24,273 bases of DNA from Collinsella aerofaciens (GCF_902364355.1 NZ_CABJDK010000013.1:13018-37290), one strand, 5' to 3'. Shown: positions 1-7,591, numbered from the stretch's first letter. Notes: generated by a model not told the origin, from the letters alone. Numbers and translations: made by a program.

Positions 1-36
1 AGGGCCGCGACGCCTATATGGCGTCGCGGCCCTTTT
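1..36. terminator. Intrinsic terminator, probably shared by converging genes
   Basis: Positions 1-14 pair perfectly with 20-33 around a 5-nt TATAT loop, giving a very GC-rich stem. On the plus strand a T4 run follows at 33-36, which suits a gene to the left of the window. On the minus strand the hairpin lies about 40 nt past the EIIA stop codon, so it probably also ends the PTS operon. The minus-strand T tract, if there is one, lies outside the window. Confidence 0.75.
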
Positions 37-75
37 CCTTGGAGAAGGATCGATTGATTGAACGGGATGACCGTT

Positions 76-528
76 CTAGTCTTCGAGTCCGCTATTGATG
101 AGTTCCGCAATCTCAACGGGATCGGTGCTTTCGCGCACCTTGCCACGGAAGCCGGCATCCATCAGCATCACGGCAGCCTTGGAGAGCAGACGCAGGTGCG
201 TGGTTCCCGCTTCGCCGGCGGGCACGTACAGCGCGAGCGCCACATCGACGGGCACGCCATCAAAGCTCGGCCACTCAACAGGCTCGGACAGCTTGAGCAC
301 GGCCACGCCCGGCGTATGGATCGCATCGCTCTTGGCATGCGGAACGGCAAAACCGGCGACGAGGCCAGTCTCGGCCTCGTTTTCGCGAGCAATAAAAGCC
401 GCCTCTACAGCAGATGCGTCATCGGCAAAACCAAGCTCAACAGCCTGCTCGGACAGATAATGCAGCGCGTCCTCGCGCGAGGCGGCGGCGTAGCCAATCG
501 TCACTTGGTTGGCAGATACAAACCCCAT
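76..528 (-). CDS. PTS sugar transporter subunit IIA, fructose/mannitol family
   Basis: A 150-residue single-domain EIIA, about the usual length for the fructose/mannitol (Ntr-like) family. It would take phosphate from HPr on its active-site histidine and pass it to the cysteine of EIIB. The signature AVPHAKSDAI at residues 61-70 places the phospho-acceptor at His64. It is soluble, with no membrane segment. The gene is last in the operon: its ATG lies 12 nt after the transketolase C-subunit stop, with GGAAGG as ribosome binding site. The EIIBC encoded at 4693-6165 has no IIA domain, so this protein is its likely partner although four genes separate them. The family assignment is firm. The sugar specificity cannot be read from this subunit. 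Confidence 0.93.
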   Translation of the reverse strand: MGFVSANQVTIGYAAASREDALHYLSEQAVELGFADDASAVEAAFIARENEAETGLVAGFAVPHAKSDAIHTPGVAVLKLSEPVEWPSFDGVPVDVALALYVPAGEAGTTHLRLLSKAAVMLMDAGFRGKVRESTDPVEIAELINSGLED

Positions 529-540
529 GGAAAACCTTCC

Positions 541-1479
541 TTACAACACGGACCTGACCGCGGCTTCGATGCCGTCGGCGTCCAAACCATACTTGTGCAG
601 CAAATCAACCGCAGGGCCAGACTCGCCGTACACATCGCGCACGCCGACGCGTCGCATCGGCACCGGATGCTGCTCTGCGAGCACCGAGGCCACGGCCTCG
701 CCAAGACCACCGATAATCGAATGTTCCTCGGCGGTGACCACGCGACCGGTCTTCTTGGCGCTGAAAACAACCAGGCGCTCGTCGAGCGGCTTAATGGTGT
801 GCATATTGATAACCTCGGCATCAATGCCATCGGCGGCAAGAGCCTCGGCAGCCTCGAGCGCCTCGGCAACCATAAGGCCACAGGCGACGATTGTGACATC
901 GGAGCCCTCGCGCACGACCACGCCGCGACCAATCTTGAACTCATAGTCCTCGCGGTCGTTGATAACCGGTGTTGCCAGGCGGCCGAAGCGCATGTAGACC
1001 GGTCCCTCAAACTCATAGGCGGCGCGCACGCAAGCGCGAGCCTCGATGTCATCGGCGGGGACGATCACCGTCATGCCCGGAATCGTGCGCATGAGCGCGA
1101 TATCCTCGCAGCACTGATGCGTAGCGCCGTCTTCACCGACCGAGATGCCCGCATGCGTAGCGCCAATTTTGACGTTGAGGTGCGGATAGCCGATGGAATT
1201 ACGCACTTGCTCGTACGCGCGGCCGGCGGCGAACATGGCAAAGGTGCTCGCAAAGGCGACGTGGCCCGTGGTCGCAATGCCGGCGGCGAGCCCCATCAAG
1301 TTGCTCTCGGCAATGCCGGCATCGTAGAAGCGCTCGGGGTGCGCAGCCTTAAACTTACCGGTCTGCGTGGCGGCGGCCAGGTCGGCATCGAGAACCACAA
1401 AGTCATCGCGCTCATTGCCCAGCTCGACAAGTGCCTCGCCATAGCTAACGCGCGTGGCGACTTTCTTGACGTCTGCCAT
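541..1479 (-). CDS. Transketolase, C-terminal subunit
   Basis: A 312-residue protein matching the second half of transketolase (pyrimidine-binding plus C-terminal domains), as in organisms whose transketolase is split into two polypeptides. The ThDP-activating glutamate is expected at Glu58 in DAGIAESN. The segment around residues 100-135 carries the conserved GATHAGISVGEDGATHQ pattern. With the N subunit it would transfer two-carbon units between ketose and aldose phosphates, for example making xylulose 5-phosphate and erythrose 4-phosphate from fructose 6-phosphate and glyceraldehyde 3-phosphate. The start codon overlaps the N-subunit stop by one base (TAATG) and follows a GGGGAGGAG ribosome binding site, so translation is probably coupled and the subunits made in equal amounts. 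Confidence 0.95.
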   Translation of the reverse strand: MADVKKVATRVSYGEALVELGNERDDFVVLDADLAAATQTGKFKAAHPERFYDAGIAESNLMGLAAGIATTGHVAFASTFAMFAAGRAYEQVRNSIGYPHLNVKIGATHAGISVGEDGATHQCCEDIALMRTIPGMTVIVPADDIEARACVRAAYEFEGPVYMRFGRLATPVINDREDYEFKIGRGVVVREGSDVTIVACGLMVAEALEAAEALAADGIDAEVINMHTIKPLDERLVVFSAKKTGRVVTAEEHSIIGGLGEAVASVLAEQHPVPMRRVGVRDVYGESGPAVDLLHKYGLDADGIEAAVRSVL

Positions 1480-2309
1480 TAGAGCTCCTCCCCTGCTGCT
1501 GCGAGCTCGGCCATGGCCTGCTCAAACTGTTCATCGTTGGGCGCCTTGCCATGCCAGCCCACCTGGTTTTCCATAAAGGAGACGCCCTTGCCCTTCACCG
1601 TCTCGGCGATAATAGCCACGGGCGAGTCGCTCACTTTGCGAGCCTCGGCAAAGGCGGCGGCAATCTGCGCCATGTCGTTACCATCGGCGAGCTCGATCAC
1701 ATGCCACTTAAAGGCGCGGAACTTGTCGGCAAGCGGCATAGCCGAGTTAACTGCGTCGATACTGCCGTCAATTTGCAGGCCATTGTGATCGACGATAGCG
1801 ACGAGGTTATCCAAGTCGTGGTTGCCGGCAAACATGGCCGCCTCCCACACCTGGCCTTCCTCGCACTCACCGTCGCCCAGCAACGTGTAGACACGGTAGC
1901 CGTCGTCCCAGTGCTTAGCGGCAAGCGCCATTCCAACCGCGGCGGAGATACCCTGGCCGAGCGATCCGGTGGACATATCGATGCCCGGGGTGTCGTTCAT
2001 GTTGGGATGGCCCTGCAGGCGACTGCCAATATGGCGGAGCGTCTCGAGCTCTTCGCCGGGAAAATAGCCGCGATTTGCCAACACCGAATACAGGCCCGGC
2101 GCCGCGTGACCCTTGGAGAGCACAAAGCGATCGCGATCGGCCTTGTGAGGGTCGGCAGGATCGATATTCATTTCCTCAAAGTACAGATACGTCATGATGT
2201 CGGCAGCACCGAGCGATCCACCCGGGTGTCCCGACTTGGCCGCGTGAACCGCAGTCACGACACCCTTCCTGACCTCATTGGCGACCTTCGCCAGCTCCTG
2301 GTTGGTCAT
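1479..2309 (-). CDS. Transketolase, N-terminal (ThDP-binding) subunit
   Basis: A 276-residue protein equal to the first half of transketolase. SGHPGGSLG at residues 26-34 and the ThDP/Mg motif, starting GDGE at 145-148 and ending at Asn176 in DHNG, are intact, so the cofactor site should work. The ATG at 2309 was chosen because AGAGAGG lies just upstream and residue 1 then begins the normal family sequence (MTNQELAKVA). An upstream in-frame start at 2369 would add 20 unrelated residues encoded by an intergenic hairpin. It is the fourth gene of the operon, 63 nt after transaldolase and overlapping the C subunit by one base. Having both halves beside a transaldolase means the operon carries its own non-oxidative pentose phosphate module. 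Confidence 0.95.
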   Translation of the reverse strand: MTNQELAKVANEVRKGVVTAVHAAKSGHPGGSLGAADIMTYLYFEEMNIDPADPHKADRDRFVLSKGHAAPGLYSVLANRGYFPGEELETLRHIGSRLQGHPNMNDTPGIDMSTGSLGQGISAAVGMALAAKHWDDGYRVYTLLGDGECEEGQVWEAAMFAGNHDLDNLVAIVDHNGLQIDGSIDAVNSAMPLADKFRAFKWHVIELADGNDMAQIAAAFAEARKVSDSPVAIIAETVKGKGVSFMENQVGWHGKAPNDEQFEQAMAELAAAGEEL

Positions 2310-2332
2310 ACGAATTCCTCTCTTGAGAACAA

Positions 2333-2361
2333 CCCCGGCACCGGATGACGCGATGCCGGGG
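2333..2361 (-). other. Intergenic hairpin between transaldolase and transketolase N genes
   Basis: CCCCGGCA (2333-2340) pairs perfectly with TGCCGGGG (2354-2361) around a 13-nt loop. In the mRNA the hairpin follows the transaldolase stop and precedes the transketolase ribosome binding site; TTGTTCTC follows the stem. It could be an attenuator, partial terminator or RNA-processing/stability element. The T tract is too poor for a confident terminator. Confidence 0.55.
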
Positions 2362-2372
2362 CAATCCACTCG

Positions 2373-3056
2373 TTAAGCCTGAGCGACGACCTTCTGCCAG
2401 TCAGCCTCGAACGAGGCAAGGCCCTGGTCGGTCAGCGGATGATGCAGGCATTTCTTAAGAGCAGCCATGGGGACGGTCGCAATATCGGCACCGAGCAGTG
2501 CCGCCTGGGTCACGTGATTAGGCGTGCGGACGGATGCAGTGATGATCTCGACGGTGTCATCGACGTTCTTACCAGTCCAGTCATAGTTCTTGATGCAGGT
2601 CACAACGTTGTCGAGCTGCGAGATACCGTCCTCGGCGATGTCATCGAAGCGTCCCACAAACGGACTGATGTAGCGAGCGCCGGCGTTGGCGGCCATCAAG
2701 GCCTGGGTCGGCGAGAAGACGAGCGTCATGTTGACGCGCACGCCTGCGTCGGCCAGGGCGCGGCAGGCGGCGAGGCCGGCCTCGCAGACGGGGAGCTTGA
2801 CCACAATGTTGGGGGCGAGGGCGGCAAGACGCTTGCCCTCCTCGATCATGCCCTCGGCCGTGGTGGCGGTAGACTCGGCAGACACGGGCAGACCTTCGCA
2901 GAGCTCGGCAATCTTGAGCATATGGGGCTCAAAGTCGGCGAGCTTACCGCCGGTCTTGGCATACAGGGACGGATTGGTGGTAACACCGGCCAGGCAGCCC
3001 CAGCTCTTTGCCTCGGCGATCTCGTCAAGGTTGGCGGTATCGATAAAGAACTTCAT
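2373..3056 (-). CDS. Transaldolase of the small FSA/TalC family
   Basis: A 227-residue single-domain class I aldolase of the FSA/TalC family, opening with the typical FIDTAN and GVTTNPS motifs (residues 4-9 and 24-30). The Schiff-base lysine is Lys87 in IVVKLPV. At the positions that distinguish fructose-6-phosphate aldolase from transaldolase (Gln59 and Tyr131 in E. coli FsaA), my by-eye alignment gives Glu61 (in SAESTATTAEGM) and Phe133 (in SPFVGR). Those are the transaldolase residues. I therefore favour dihydroxyacetone transfer between fructose 6-phosphate and erythrose 4-phosphate, although automatic annotation may say fructose-6-phosphate aldolase. AAGGAG precedes the ATG. The adjacent transketolase genes fit this role. 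Confidence 0.9.
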   Translation of the reverse strand: MKFFIDTANLDEIAEAKSWGCLAGVTTNPSLYAKTGGKLADFEPHMLKIAELCEGLPVSAESTATTAEGMIEEGKRLAALAPNIVVKLPVCEAGLAACRALADAGVRVNMTLVFSPTQALMAANAGARYISPFVGRFDDIAEDGISQLDNVVTCIKNYDWTGKNVDDTVEIITASVRTPNHVTQAALLGADIATVPMAALKKCLHHPLTDQGLASFEADWQKVVAQA

Positions 3057-3274
3057 GGTACAAACTCCTTCAAATGAATAGCTAGCAATCTAAGGACAGC
3101 GGCTCAATCACTGGTCGGACCAACGTCAGCGAGCGGGCAGCTGCCGTGGCAAGGTGGTGCGAAAGAGGAGCGAAGCGTACTTTGGTACGCGAGCGACGGC
3201 TTGAGCGCCAGATTGCCCGGCAGATGCCCGCGCAGCGTCGACCGGTCCGGCGTTTGTCAAAACGCCGGAACTAC
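3057..3274. other. Structured intergenic region between the GatZ-like and transaldolase genes
   Basis: A 218-nt gap inside the operon, unusually long for co-transcribed genes, in which I see no credible gene. It holds a 9-bp hairpin right after the GatZ-like stop (CCGGCGTTT at 3247-3255 with AAACGCCGG at 3260-3268, loop GTCA), a palindrome GCGTAC-TTTG-GTACGC at 3175-3190, a palindrome GGCAGCTGCC at 3136-3145, and a near-tandem CAGATTGCCCGG/CAGATGCCCG around 3211-3232. The hairpin lacks a T tract, so read-through into transaldolase is likely. The block may be a dispersed repeat or a processing site. Confidence 0.5.
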
Positions 3275-4549
3275 TTAGTCCTCGAGAGCCTTCTCGATGC
3301 GGCTCGTGACGCCCTTGAGGTTAAGGCCGACGACGTACTGCTTGATCGGGCGCTTGATGTGCTCGATCACAAAGCGCTTGCCGTCGATGTCCTGGGCAGC
3401 GAGGTTGCGATAGAGTTTCTCGACCTGCTCCTTGACCTCGGGATCGTTAAAGGCGTAGTGGCCGGAGACATCCAGAATCTTCAGGCTGAGCTCGTCGTCG
3501 GCCAGAATGTCGTCAACCTGCAGGTTGACATCGTCGCCGGTCATCCACTTGCGCCAGCGCTCGGTCTTGATAGCCTTGACCAGCAGCGTGTGATACAGGT
3601 CGGAGGGATCGTCGCACAGGCCGTTGTCGACCAGAATCTGCTCGGTAGCGCAGAGCTTGAGGTAAGCGCGAGTCTCCTCGGTGCCATACTGAGGGGCGAC
3701 ATTGGAAGCGGTCACGTGAGCCGGGATGTGCTCGAGCAGCGTCGCGTCATCCAGGTAGTCGGCGTTGTGCTCCTTCAGGCCCACGCCGTAGCGCTTAGCC
3801 ATGTCGGCGAGCTCACGGGCGTTCTTGAAGTTGTAATGACCGACCTGCTCGGTCCAACGGGTGAGCGTACCGGTCTGGCCGACGATAAAGGTGGGCATGG
3901 GGCAGCCACGCTTCTCGAGCTCGGGCTGCAGCTGAGAAATGAACTCCTCGTACTTATCGGTAGAGGTCAAGCCGCCATTGGTCTCCTCGGTACCAACCTC
4001 ATAGGCAACCTCGGGCAGGTTATGCTCGCGACGGTACTGCTCAAGGTAGTCGATAAGATCGATCGTGCGGCGAAGCACCACGTCGAGCGGAATAACCTTG
4101 CCAATCTGATAGGGGTCCTTGGTGGGGTCGACCATCAGCAGGTCAAAGCCTGCCTCCATGTCGGCGACGAAGGACTTGCGGGCGAGCTCCATGGCCTCGT
4201 CCTCGGGCAGGTGGGCGTTACGCTCCTCGTCGCGCTGCCACGGACCGCCGTGATCGCGGCACAGGTAGTACGGGCCGGTGTAACCCACCTCGTCGGCGAC
4301 CTTCTTGATGTCGGCGGCAAAGCGCGTCTGGTCCCAACCGTTGACGTAGCCGGCGCCCATCTCGTCCATATCGACCTGGTTGCGGCTGGCGATAAACATG
4401 GGCGGGAAATCCTCGTCCTTGGCAAGCTCGAACACGGCCTGAATCAGGTTGGGGCTCATGGGGCCAATGCCGACCATGGTTGCGTGATCGCCGCTATCCT
4501 GCAGCTTGAGCATGCCCTGAACGGCCTGGCGGATGGTGAGGTTGGACAT
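3275..4549 (-). CDS. GatZ/KbaZ-like protein (tagatose-bisphosphate aldolase non-catalytic subunit family), possible ketose-phosphate 4-epimerase
   Basis: A 424-residue soluble protein recognised as a divergent GatZ/KbaZ homologue. CRDHGGPWQ (residues 97-105) matches the family's DH-GP segment, and YEVGTEETNGG (183-193) matches its GTE motif. GatZ was described as a stabilising subunit of GatY aldolase, but no GatY/KbaY gene is present here. From memory, an Agrobacterium galactitol-pathway relative was shown to be a D-tagatose 6-phosphate 4-epimerase. A similar role here, giving fructose 6-phosphate for the downstream transketolase and transaldolase, is inference. The ATG at 4549 follows GGAGAAGGAG; a start at 4675 would run through the intergenic hairpins. 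It is the second gene of the operon. Confidence 0.85.
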   Translation of the reverse strand: MSNLTIRQAVQGMLKLQDSGDHATMVGIGPMSPNLIQAVFELAKDEDFPPMFIASRNQVDMDEMGAGYVNGWDQTRFAADIKKVADEVGYTGPYYLCRDHGGPWQRDEERNAHLPEDEAMELARKSFVADMEAGFDLLMVDPTKDPYQIGKVIPLDVVLRRTIDLIDYLEQYRREHNLPEVAYEVGTEETNGGLTSTDKYEEFISQLQPELEKRGCPMPTFIVGQTGTLTRWTEQVGHYNFKNARELADMAKRYGVGLKEHNADYLDDATLLEHIPAHVTASNVAPQYGTEETRAYLKLCATEQILVDNGLCDDPSDLYHTLLVKAIKTERWRKWMTGDDVNLQVDDILADDELSLKILDVSGHYAFNDPEVKEQVEKLYRNLAAQDIDGKRFVIEHIKRPIKQYVVGLNLKGVTSRIEKALED

Positions 4550-4618
4550 TTTGTTCTCCTTCTCCAGAGGATTTTTGACAAAAGTTCCCTGGGACCCAGA
4601 TGCGGGCCCTATCAGTAC

Positions 4619-4678
4619 GGATGGATTTGTTGTGTAGGGGCGGTTGTGCGGAGTCAAATCCATCCCTCCGCACAACCG
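4619..4678 (-). other. Interlocking inverted repeats with pseudoknot topology
   Basis: In mRNA order, 4678-4666 pairs with 4653-4641 (13 bp, perfect, arm CGGTTGTGCGGAG). The 12-nt loop between them (4665-4654) contains GGATGGATTTG, which is exactly complementary to CAAATCCATCC (4629-4619), 11 nt past the stem. The order is X, Y, X', spacer, Y', the topology of an H-type pseudoknot or of two mutually exclusive hairpins. It lies between the EIIBC stop (4693) and the GatZ-like start (4549). No T tract follows, so it is not a simple terminator. Confidence 0.75.
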
Positions 4679-4692
4679 GAGTCCTTAAAGGT

Positions 4693-6165
4693 TTACTTGG
4701 CCTGCTTATCGAGCGTGGGCTTCATGGCAATCAGGATTGCAGCGGCGACCACGGAGCCAATCACGATGTCCAGGCAGAACAGCGCGACGTTGTTGGTGGC
4801 AAGGGCGACGATAAAGCCACCGTGCGGGACGTAGCAGTCGATACCCTGGAAGGCGGCGAGTGCCGCACCCACGGCAGATCCGATGCAGATGCCGGGCAGG
4901 GTGTGGCCAAGGTCCTTGACCGCGAAGGGGATAGCGCCCTCGGTGATGCCGATGCAGCCCATGAACAGTGCGGAGATACCCATCTGGCGATCGGCGTCAT
5001 CGAACTTGTTCTTGGCAATGAGCGCTGCAAGACCGCAGGCAATCGGGGGAATGGCGACGGCGACGCGGAACATACCGTTGGGGCCATAGATGCCGGAGGC
5101 CATGATGGCCATAGTAAAGGTCGAAGCGGTCTTATTGATGGGGCCACCCATATCGAAGGCGGTCATAACACCAATGACCAGGCCCAGGACGACGGCGGAG
5201 CCGCCCTGCAGGCTACCGAGCACGCTGGTGAGCCAATCCATCACAAAGCCAAGCGGCGTGGCCAGGATGTAGATGTAGGCCATGCCCAGGACGAGCGAGG
5301 TCAGAATCGGGATGATCAGGATCGGCATGATGGTCTGGATGGTGTTGTTGACCTTCCAGGTCTTCATCCAGCGGACAAAGTAACCGCAGATGACAGCCAT
5401 GATCATGGCACCCAAGAAGCCAGTCGAAACACTGTTGCCGCTCGGGGTGACGACGGCGTTGTTGACCAAGTAGCCCAGGACGAAGCCAGGGGCAAGTGCG
5501 GGCTTGCCGGCCATCGAGTAAGCGATGTATGCCGCAAGCACCGGAATCATCATAGAGATGCCGGCCATGCCGATGGTGTTAAGGCTCACCATCAACGGGT
5601 TGGTGACCTCCATGCCGCTAGCACCGGCAGTACCGGATGCCAACGAGAAGGCGAGGAACACGCCGCCGATAACGACGATGGGGATAAAATAGGAAACGCC
5701 GGTATTGAATGCATTGAGCAGCGTCTTGCCAGGATCGGCAAAGATGGACTGCTTGGACGCCGGTGTCGGGGCCTGCGGGGCAGCGGAGACGGCCTTCTTC
5801 TCTGCCTTGGCCTCGGCCTTGGGCGCGTCAACGGCGCCACCCGTCGCCTTGATGATCTCAACGGCCTGGTCAATGATCTTCACCGGATCGGCGATTACAT
5901 CCGAGGTACCGACCTTGAGGAACTTGCCCTCGGCCACCTTCTGCTCAAAACGGTCCTCGTTCTCGACACCCACGTCGACGGACTCCAGGACCAGGTCGGC
6001 GGAGTCCACGTCTTCCTGCGTGAGCTCATTCTCGATACCCAGGCCACCCTGAGCCTCGACCTTGCACTCGATGCCACGGGCGGCGCATTCATCTTGAATC
6101 GCCTTCTGGGCCATATACGTGTGGGCGATACCCACGGTACAGGCGGCAACGCCTACGATCTTCAT
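4693..6165 (-). CDS. PTS transporter subunit EIIBC, fructose family
   Basis: A 490-residue membrane protein. The EIIB domain (about 1-105) has its phosphocysteine at Cys9 in VAACTVGIAHTYMAQ. An Ala/Lys/Pro-rich linker (about 112-138) leads to the EIIC domain (about 145-490) with many hydrophobic segments and the fructose-family GGPINK signature. It would import and phosphorylate a sugar using phosphate from the separate EIIA at 76-528. The ATG at 6165 follows AAGAGGGAAG; the longer open frame to 6267 adds residues unlike any EIIB. It is the first gene of the operon, downstream of a 415-nt region shared with a divergent LacI-family regulator. Family members take fructose, mannitol, tagatose and related sugars. 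The partner enzymes argue against plain fructose, but the substrate is unknown. Confidence 0.93.
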   Translation of the reverse strand: MKIVGVAACTVGIAHTYMAQKAIQDECAARGIECKVEAQGGLGIENELTQEDVDSADLVLESVDVGVENEDRFEQKVAEGKFLKVGTSDVIADPVKIIDQAVEIIKATGGAVDAPKAEAKAEKKAVSAAPQAPTPASKQSIFADPGKTLLNAFNTGVSYFIPIVVIGGVFLAFSLASGTAGASGMEVTNPLMVSLNTIGMAGISMMIPVLAAYIAYSMAGKPALAPGFVLGYLVNNAVVTPSGNSVSTGFLGAMIMAVICGYFVRWMKTWKVNNTIQTIMPILIIPILTSLVLGMAYIYILATPLGFVMDWLTSVLGSLQGGSAVVLGLVIGVMTAFDMGGPINKTASTFTMAIMASGIYGPNGMFRVAVAIPPIACGLAALIAKNKFDDADRQMGISALFMGCIGITEGAIPFAVKDLGHTLPGICIGSAVGAALAAFQGIDCYVPHGGFIVALATNNVALFCLDIVIGSVVAAAILIAMKPTLDKQAK

Positions 6166-6580
6166 TGCTTCCCTCTTTTCATAGAGTTGCGTGCGCAAGA
6201 CACCGTTTGCGGAGGCCTCCGGAGCATCCCCTGCCGTTTGGACTTGCTGTCTTTTCGACAAGACCAATATAGGTGCTCAATTTTCTTAATGCCAGCTTAT
6301 TTCGGTAAACGCGCAGGTCAGAGCGTTGGTTACGCTATTTAGTTATGCGTTTAACCAAAAATGAATCCTGCGATTTTACCCTCGATTTCAAAAGTCAAGA
6401 AGTATTTGATTTTCTCGGTAGACGGCAGATACGCATGCCGGTCACAAATTTCGACCCCACCCGTATACCGCATTTGTTGCATACTCATATGAAAGGAAAA
6501 GGTCGCTCACCGAAGCGCATCCCTCACCAAGACTCAAAGTCATCATGTTGGAAAATGCTCATCTGTCGGAAGGAGTCGCT
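6166..6580. promoter_or_regulatory. Divergent control region between the PTS operon and the LacI-family gene
   Basis: A 415-nt AT-richer region with no credible gene. For the operon (minus strand) a possible -10 TATATT is at 6266-6271, with CTGGCA at 6290-6295 as a weak -35, 18-bp spacer. Two LacI-type operator candidates lie just upstream: an imperfect inverted repeat TTGGTTACGC (6326-6335) / GCGTTTAACCAA (6347-6358), and a half-site GGTAAACG (6304-6311) resembling the outer arms. This arrangement suits control of the operon by the divergent regulator. I could not choose a convincing promoter for the regulator itself. Confidence 0.5.
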
Positions 6581-7591
6581 GTGGCAAAACAGCGCGTTAC
6601 GATTGCAGACGTCGCTCGAGAGGCGGGAACCTCGACGGCAAGCGTCTCGTATTACCTCAACGACAAACGAGACAAACTCAGCGACAAGACGCAGGCAAAG
6701 ATCGCGCGTGTTATAAAGGAGCTGGGATACGTCCCCAACGCCCAGGCACAAACACTCACCGGTAAACAGACCCACGTCATCGCCATCATTATCTTGGATA
6801 ACACCAACAAATGGGCGGGCCTCGTCCTCAACGGCATGGAGCAGGTCATGCTCCCCGCGGGCTACCAGACGGTCGTTTGCACGAGCAACTTTAACCCCGA
6901 GACCGAGCTCATGTATGTCGACAAAATGCTCTCGCTGGGCGTCGATGGCTTTATCATCCAGCCCACGGCAAACTTCAAAGCCGTGCACGACCGCATCAAG
7001 CGCGCCGGCAAGCCGGTCGTCTTTTTCGATGCGGCCATCTATAGCCCAGGCACCAGCTGGATCAAAACCAATCTTTACGACGGTGTGTACAACGCCACGC
7101 AGGCACTCCTCGACGCCGGTTACGAAGACTTCTTTTCCATTGCCGCCAACATGACCGAAATGCGCACCCGCATGGAGCGTTTTCAGGGGTATGCCGAGGC
7201 ACTGGCAGCGAACGGACAGCTCTACAAAGCGATTCCCATCGACCACAACAAGCCGTCGGTCAGCGAGCTGACCGAGTACTTTAAATACAAGCTCAACCCC
7301 GCCAAGCGAACCCTCATCTTCGTGCAAAATCAGTGGGCACTTCCCCGTGTCTACAAGGCTCTCCAGCCCATGGCCCATCTACTTCCGCAGCAAATCGGTC
7401 TTTTGGGACTCAACTGCGAAGACTGGACCAACCTCACCACGCCGACCGTCTCCACGATCATCGAGCCCGTCGACCAGGAAGGCAGAGAGGCGGCCGAGAT
7501 GCTCCTCGCGCTACTCGATGGCAGCAGCACGCCAGGTGAGCAGCGCATTCTCGAATGTAAACTCAATTGGCTCGGTTCCACCTCGATCTAG
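6581..7591 (+). CDS. LacI-family transcriptional regulator
   Basis: A 336-residue regulator. The N-terminal helix-turn-helix is clear (TIADVAREAGTSTASVSYYL, residues 7-26), followed by a hinge and a periplasmic-binding-protein-like effector domain up to the C-terminus. I chose the GTG at 6581 because GGAAGGAG (6568-6575) lies at ideal spacing and residue 1 then starts just before the HTH, as in the family. An in-frame ATG at 6545 has no such site. It is divergent from the EIIBC-led operon and most likely controls it in response to the imported sugar or its phosphate. The effector cannot be deduced. It is the only regulator gene near the operon. Confidence 0.93.
   Translation: MAKQRVTIADVAREAGTSTASVSYYLNDKRDKLSDKTQAKIARVIKELGYVPNAQAQTLTGKQTHVIAIIILDNTNKWAGLVLNGMEQVMLPAGYQTVVCTSNFNPETELMYVDKMLSLGVDGFIIQPTANFKAVHDRIKRAGKPVVFFDAAIYSPGTSWIKTNLYDGVYNATQALLDAGYEDFFSIAANMTEMRTRMERFQGYAEALAANGQLYKAIPIDHNKPSVSELTEYFKYKLNPAKRTLIFVQNQWALPRVYKALQPMAHLLPQQIGLLGLNCEDWTNLTTPTVSTIIEPVDQEGREAAEMLLALLDGSSTPGEQRILECKLNWLGSTSI

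Noticed and set aside
58..1482. A 474-codon plus-strand open frame opposite the EIIA and transketolase C genes
   Set aside because: It is antisense to two clear genes, has no ribosome site or family features, and its composition is what the high-GC opposite strand produces.
4619..4678. Known pseudoknot riboswitch (preQ1, SAM-II) or T-box
   Set aside because: None of the conserved core sequences of these classes is visible, and the stems are longer and more perfect than such aptamers. It lies between operon genes, not upstream of a matching pathway gene.
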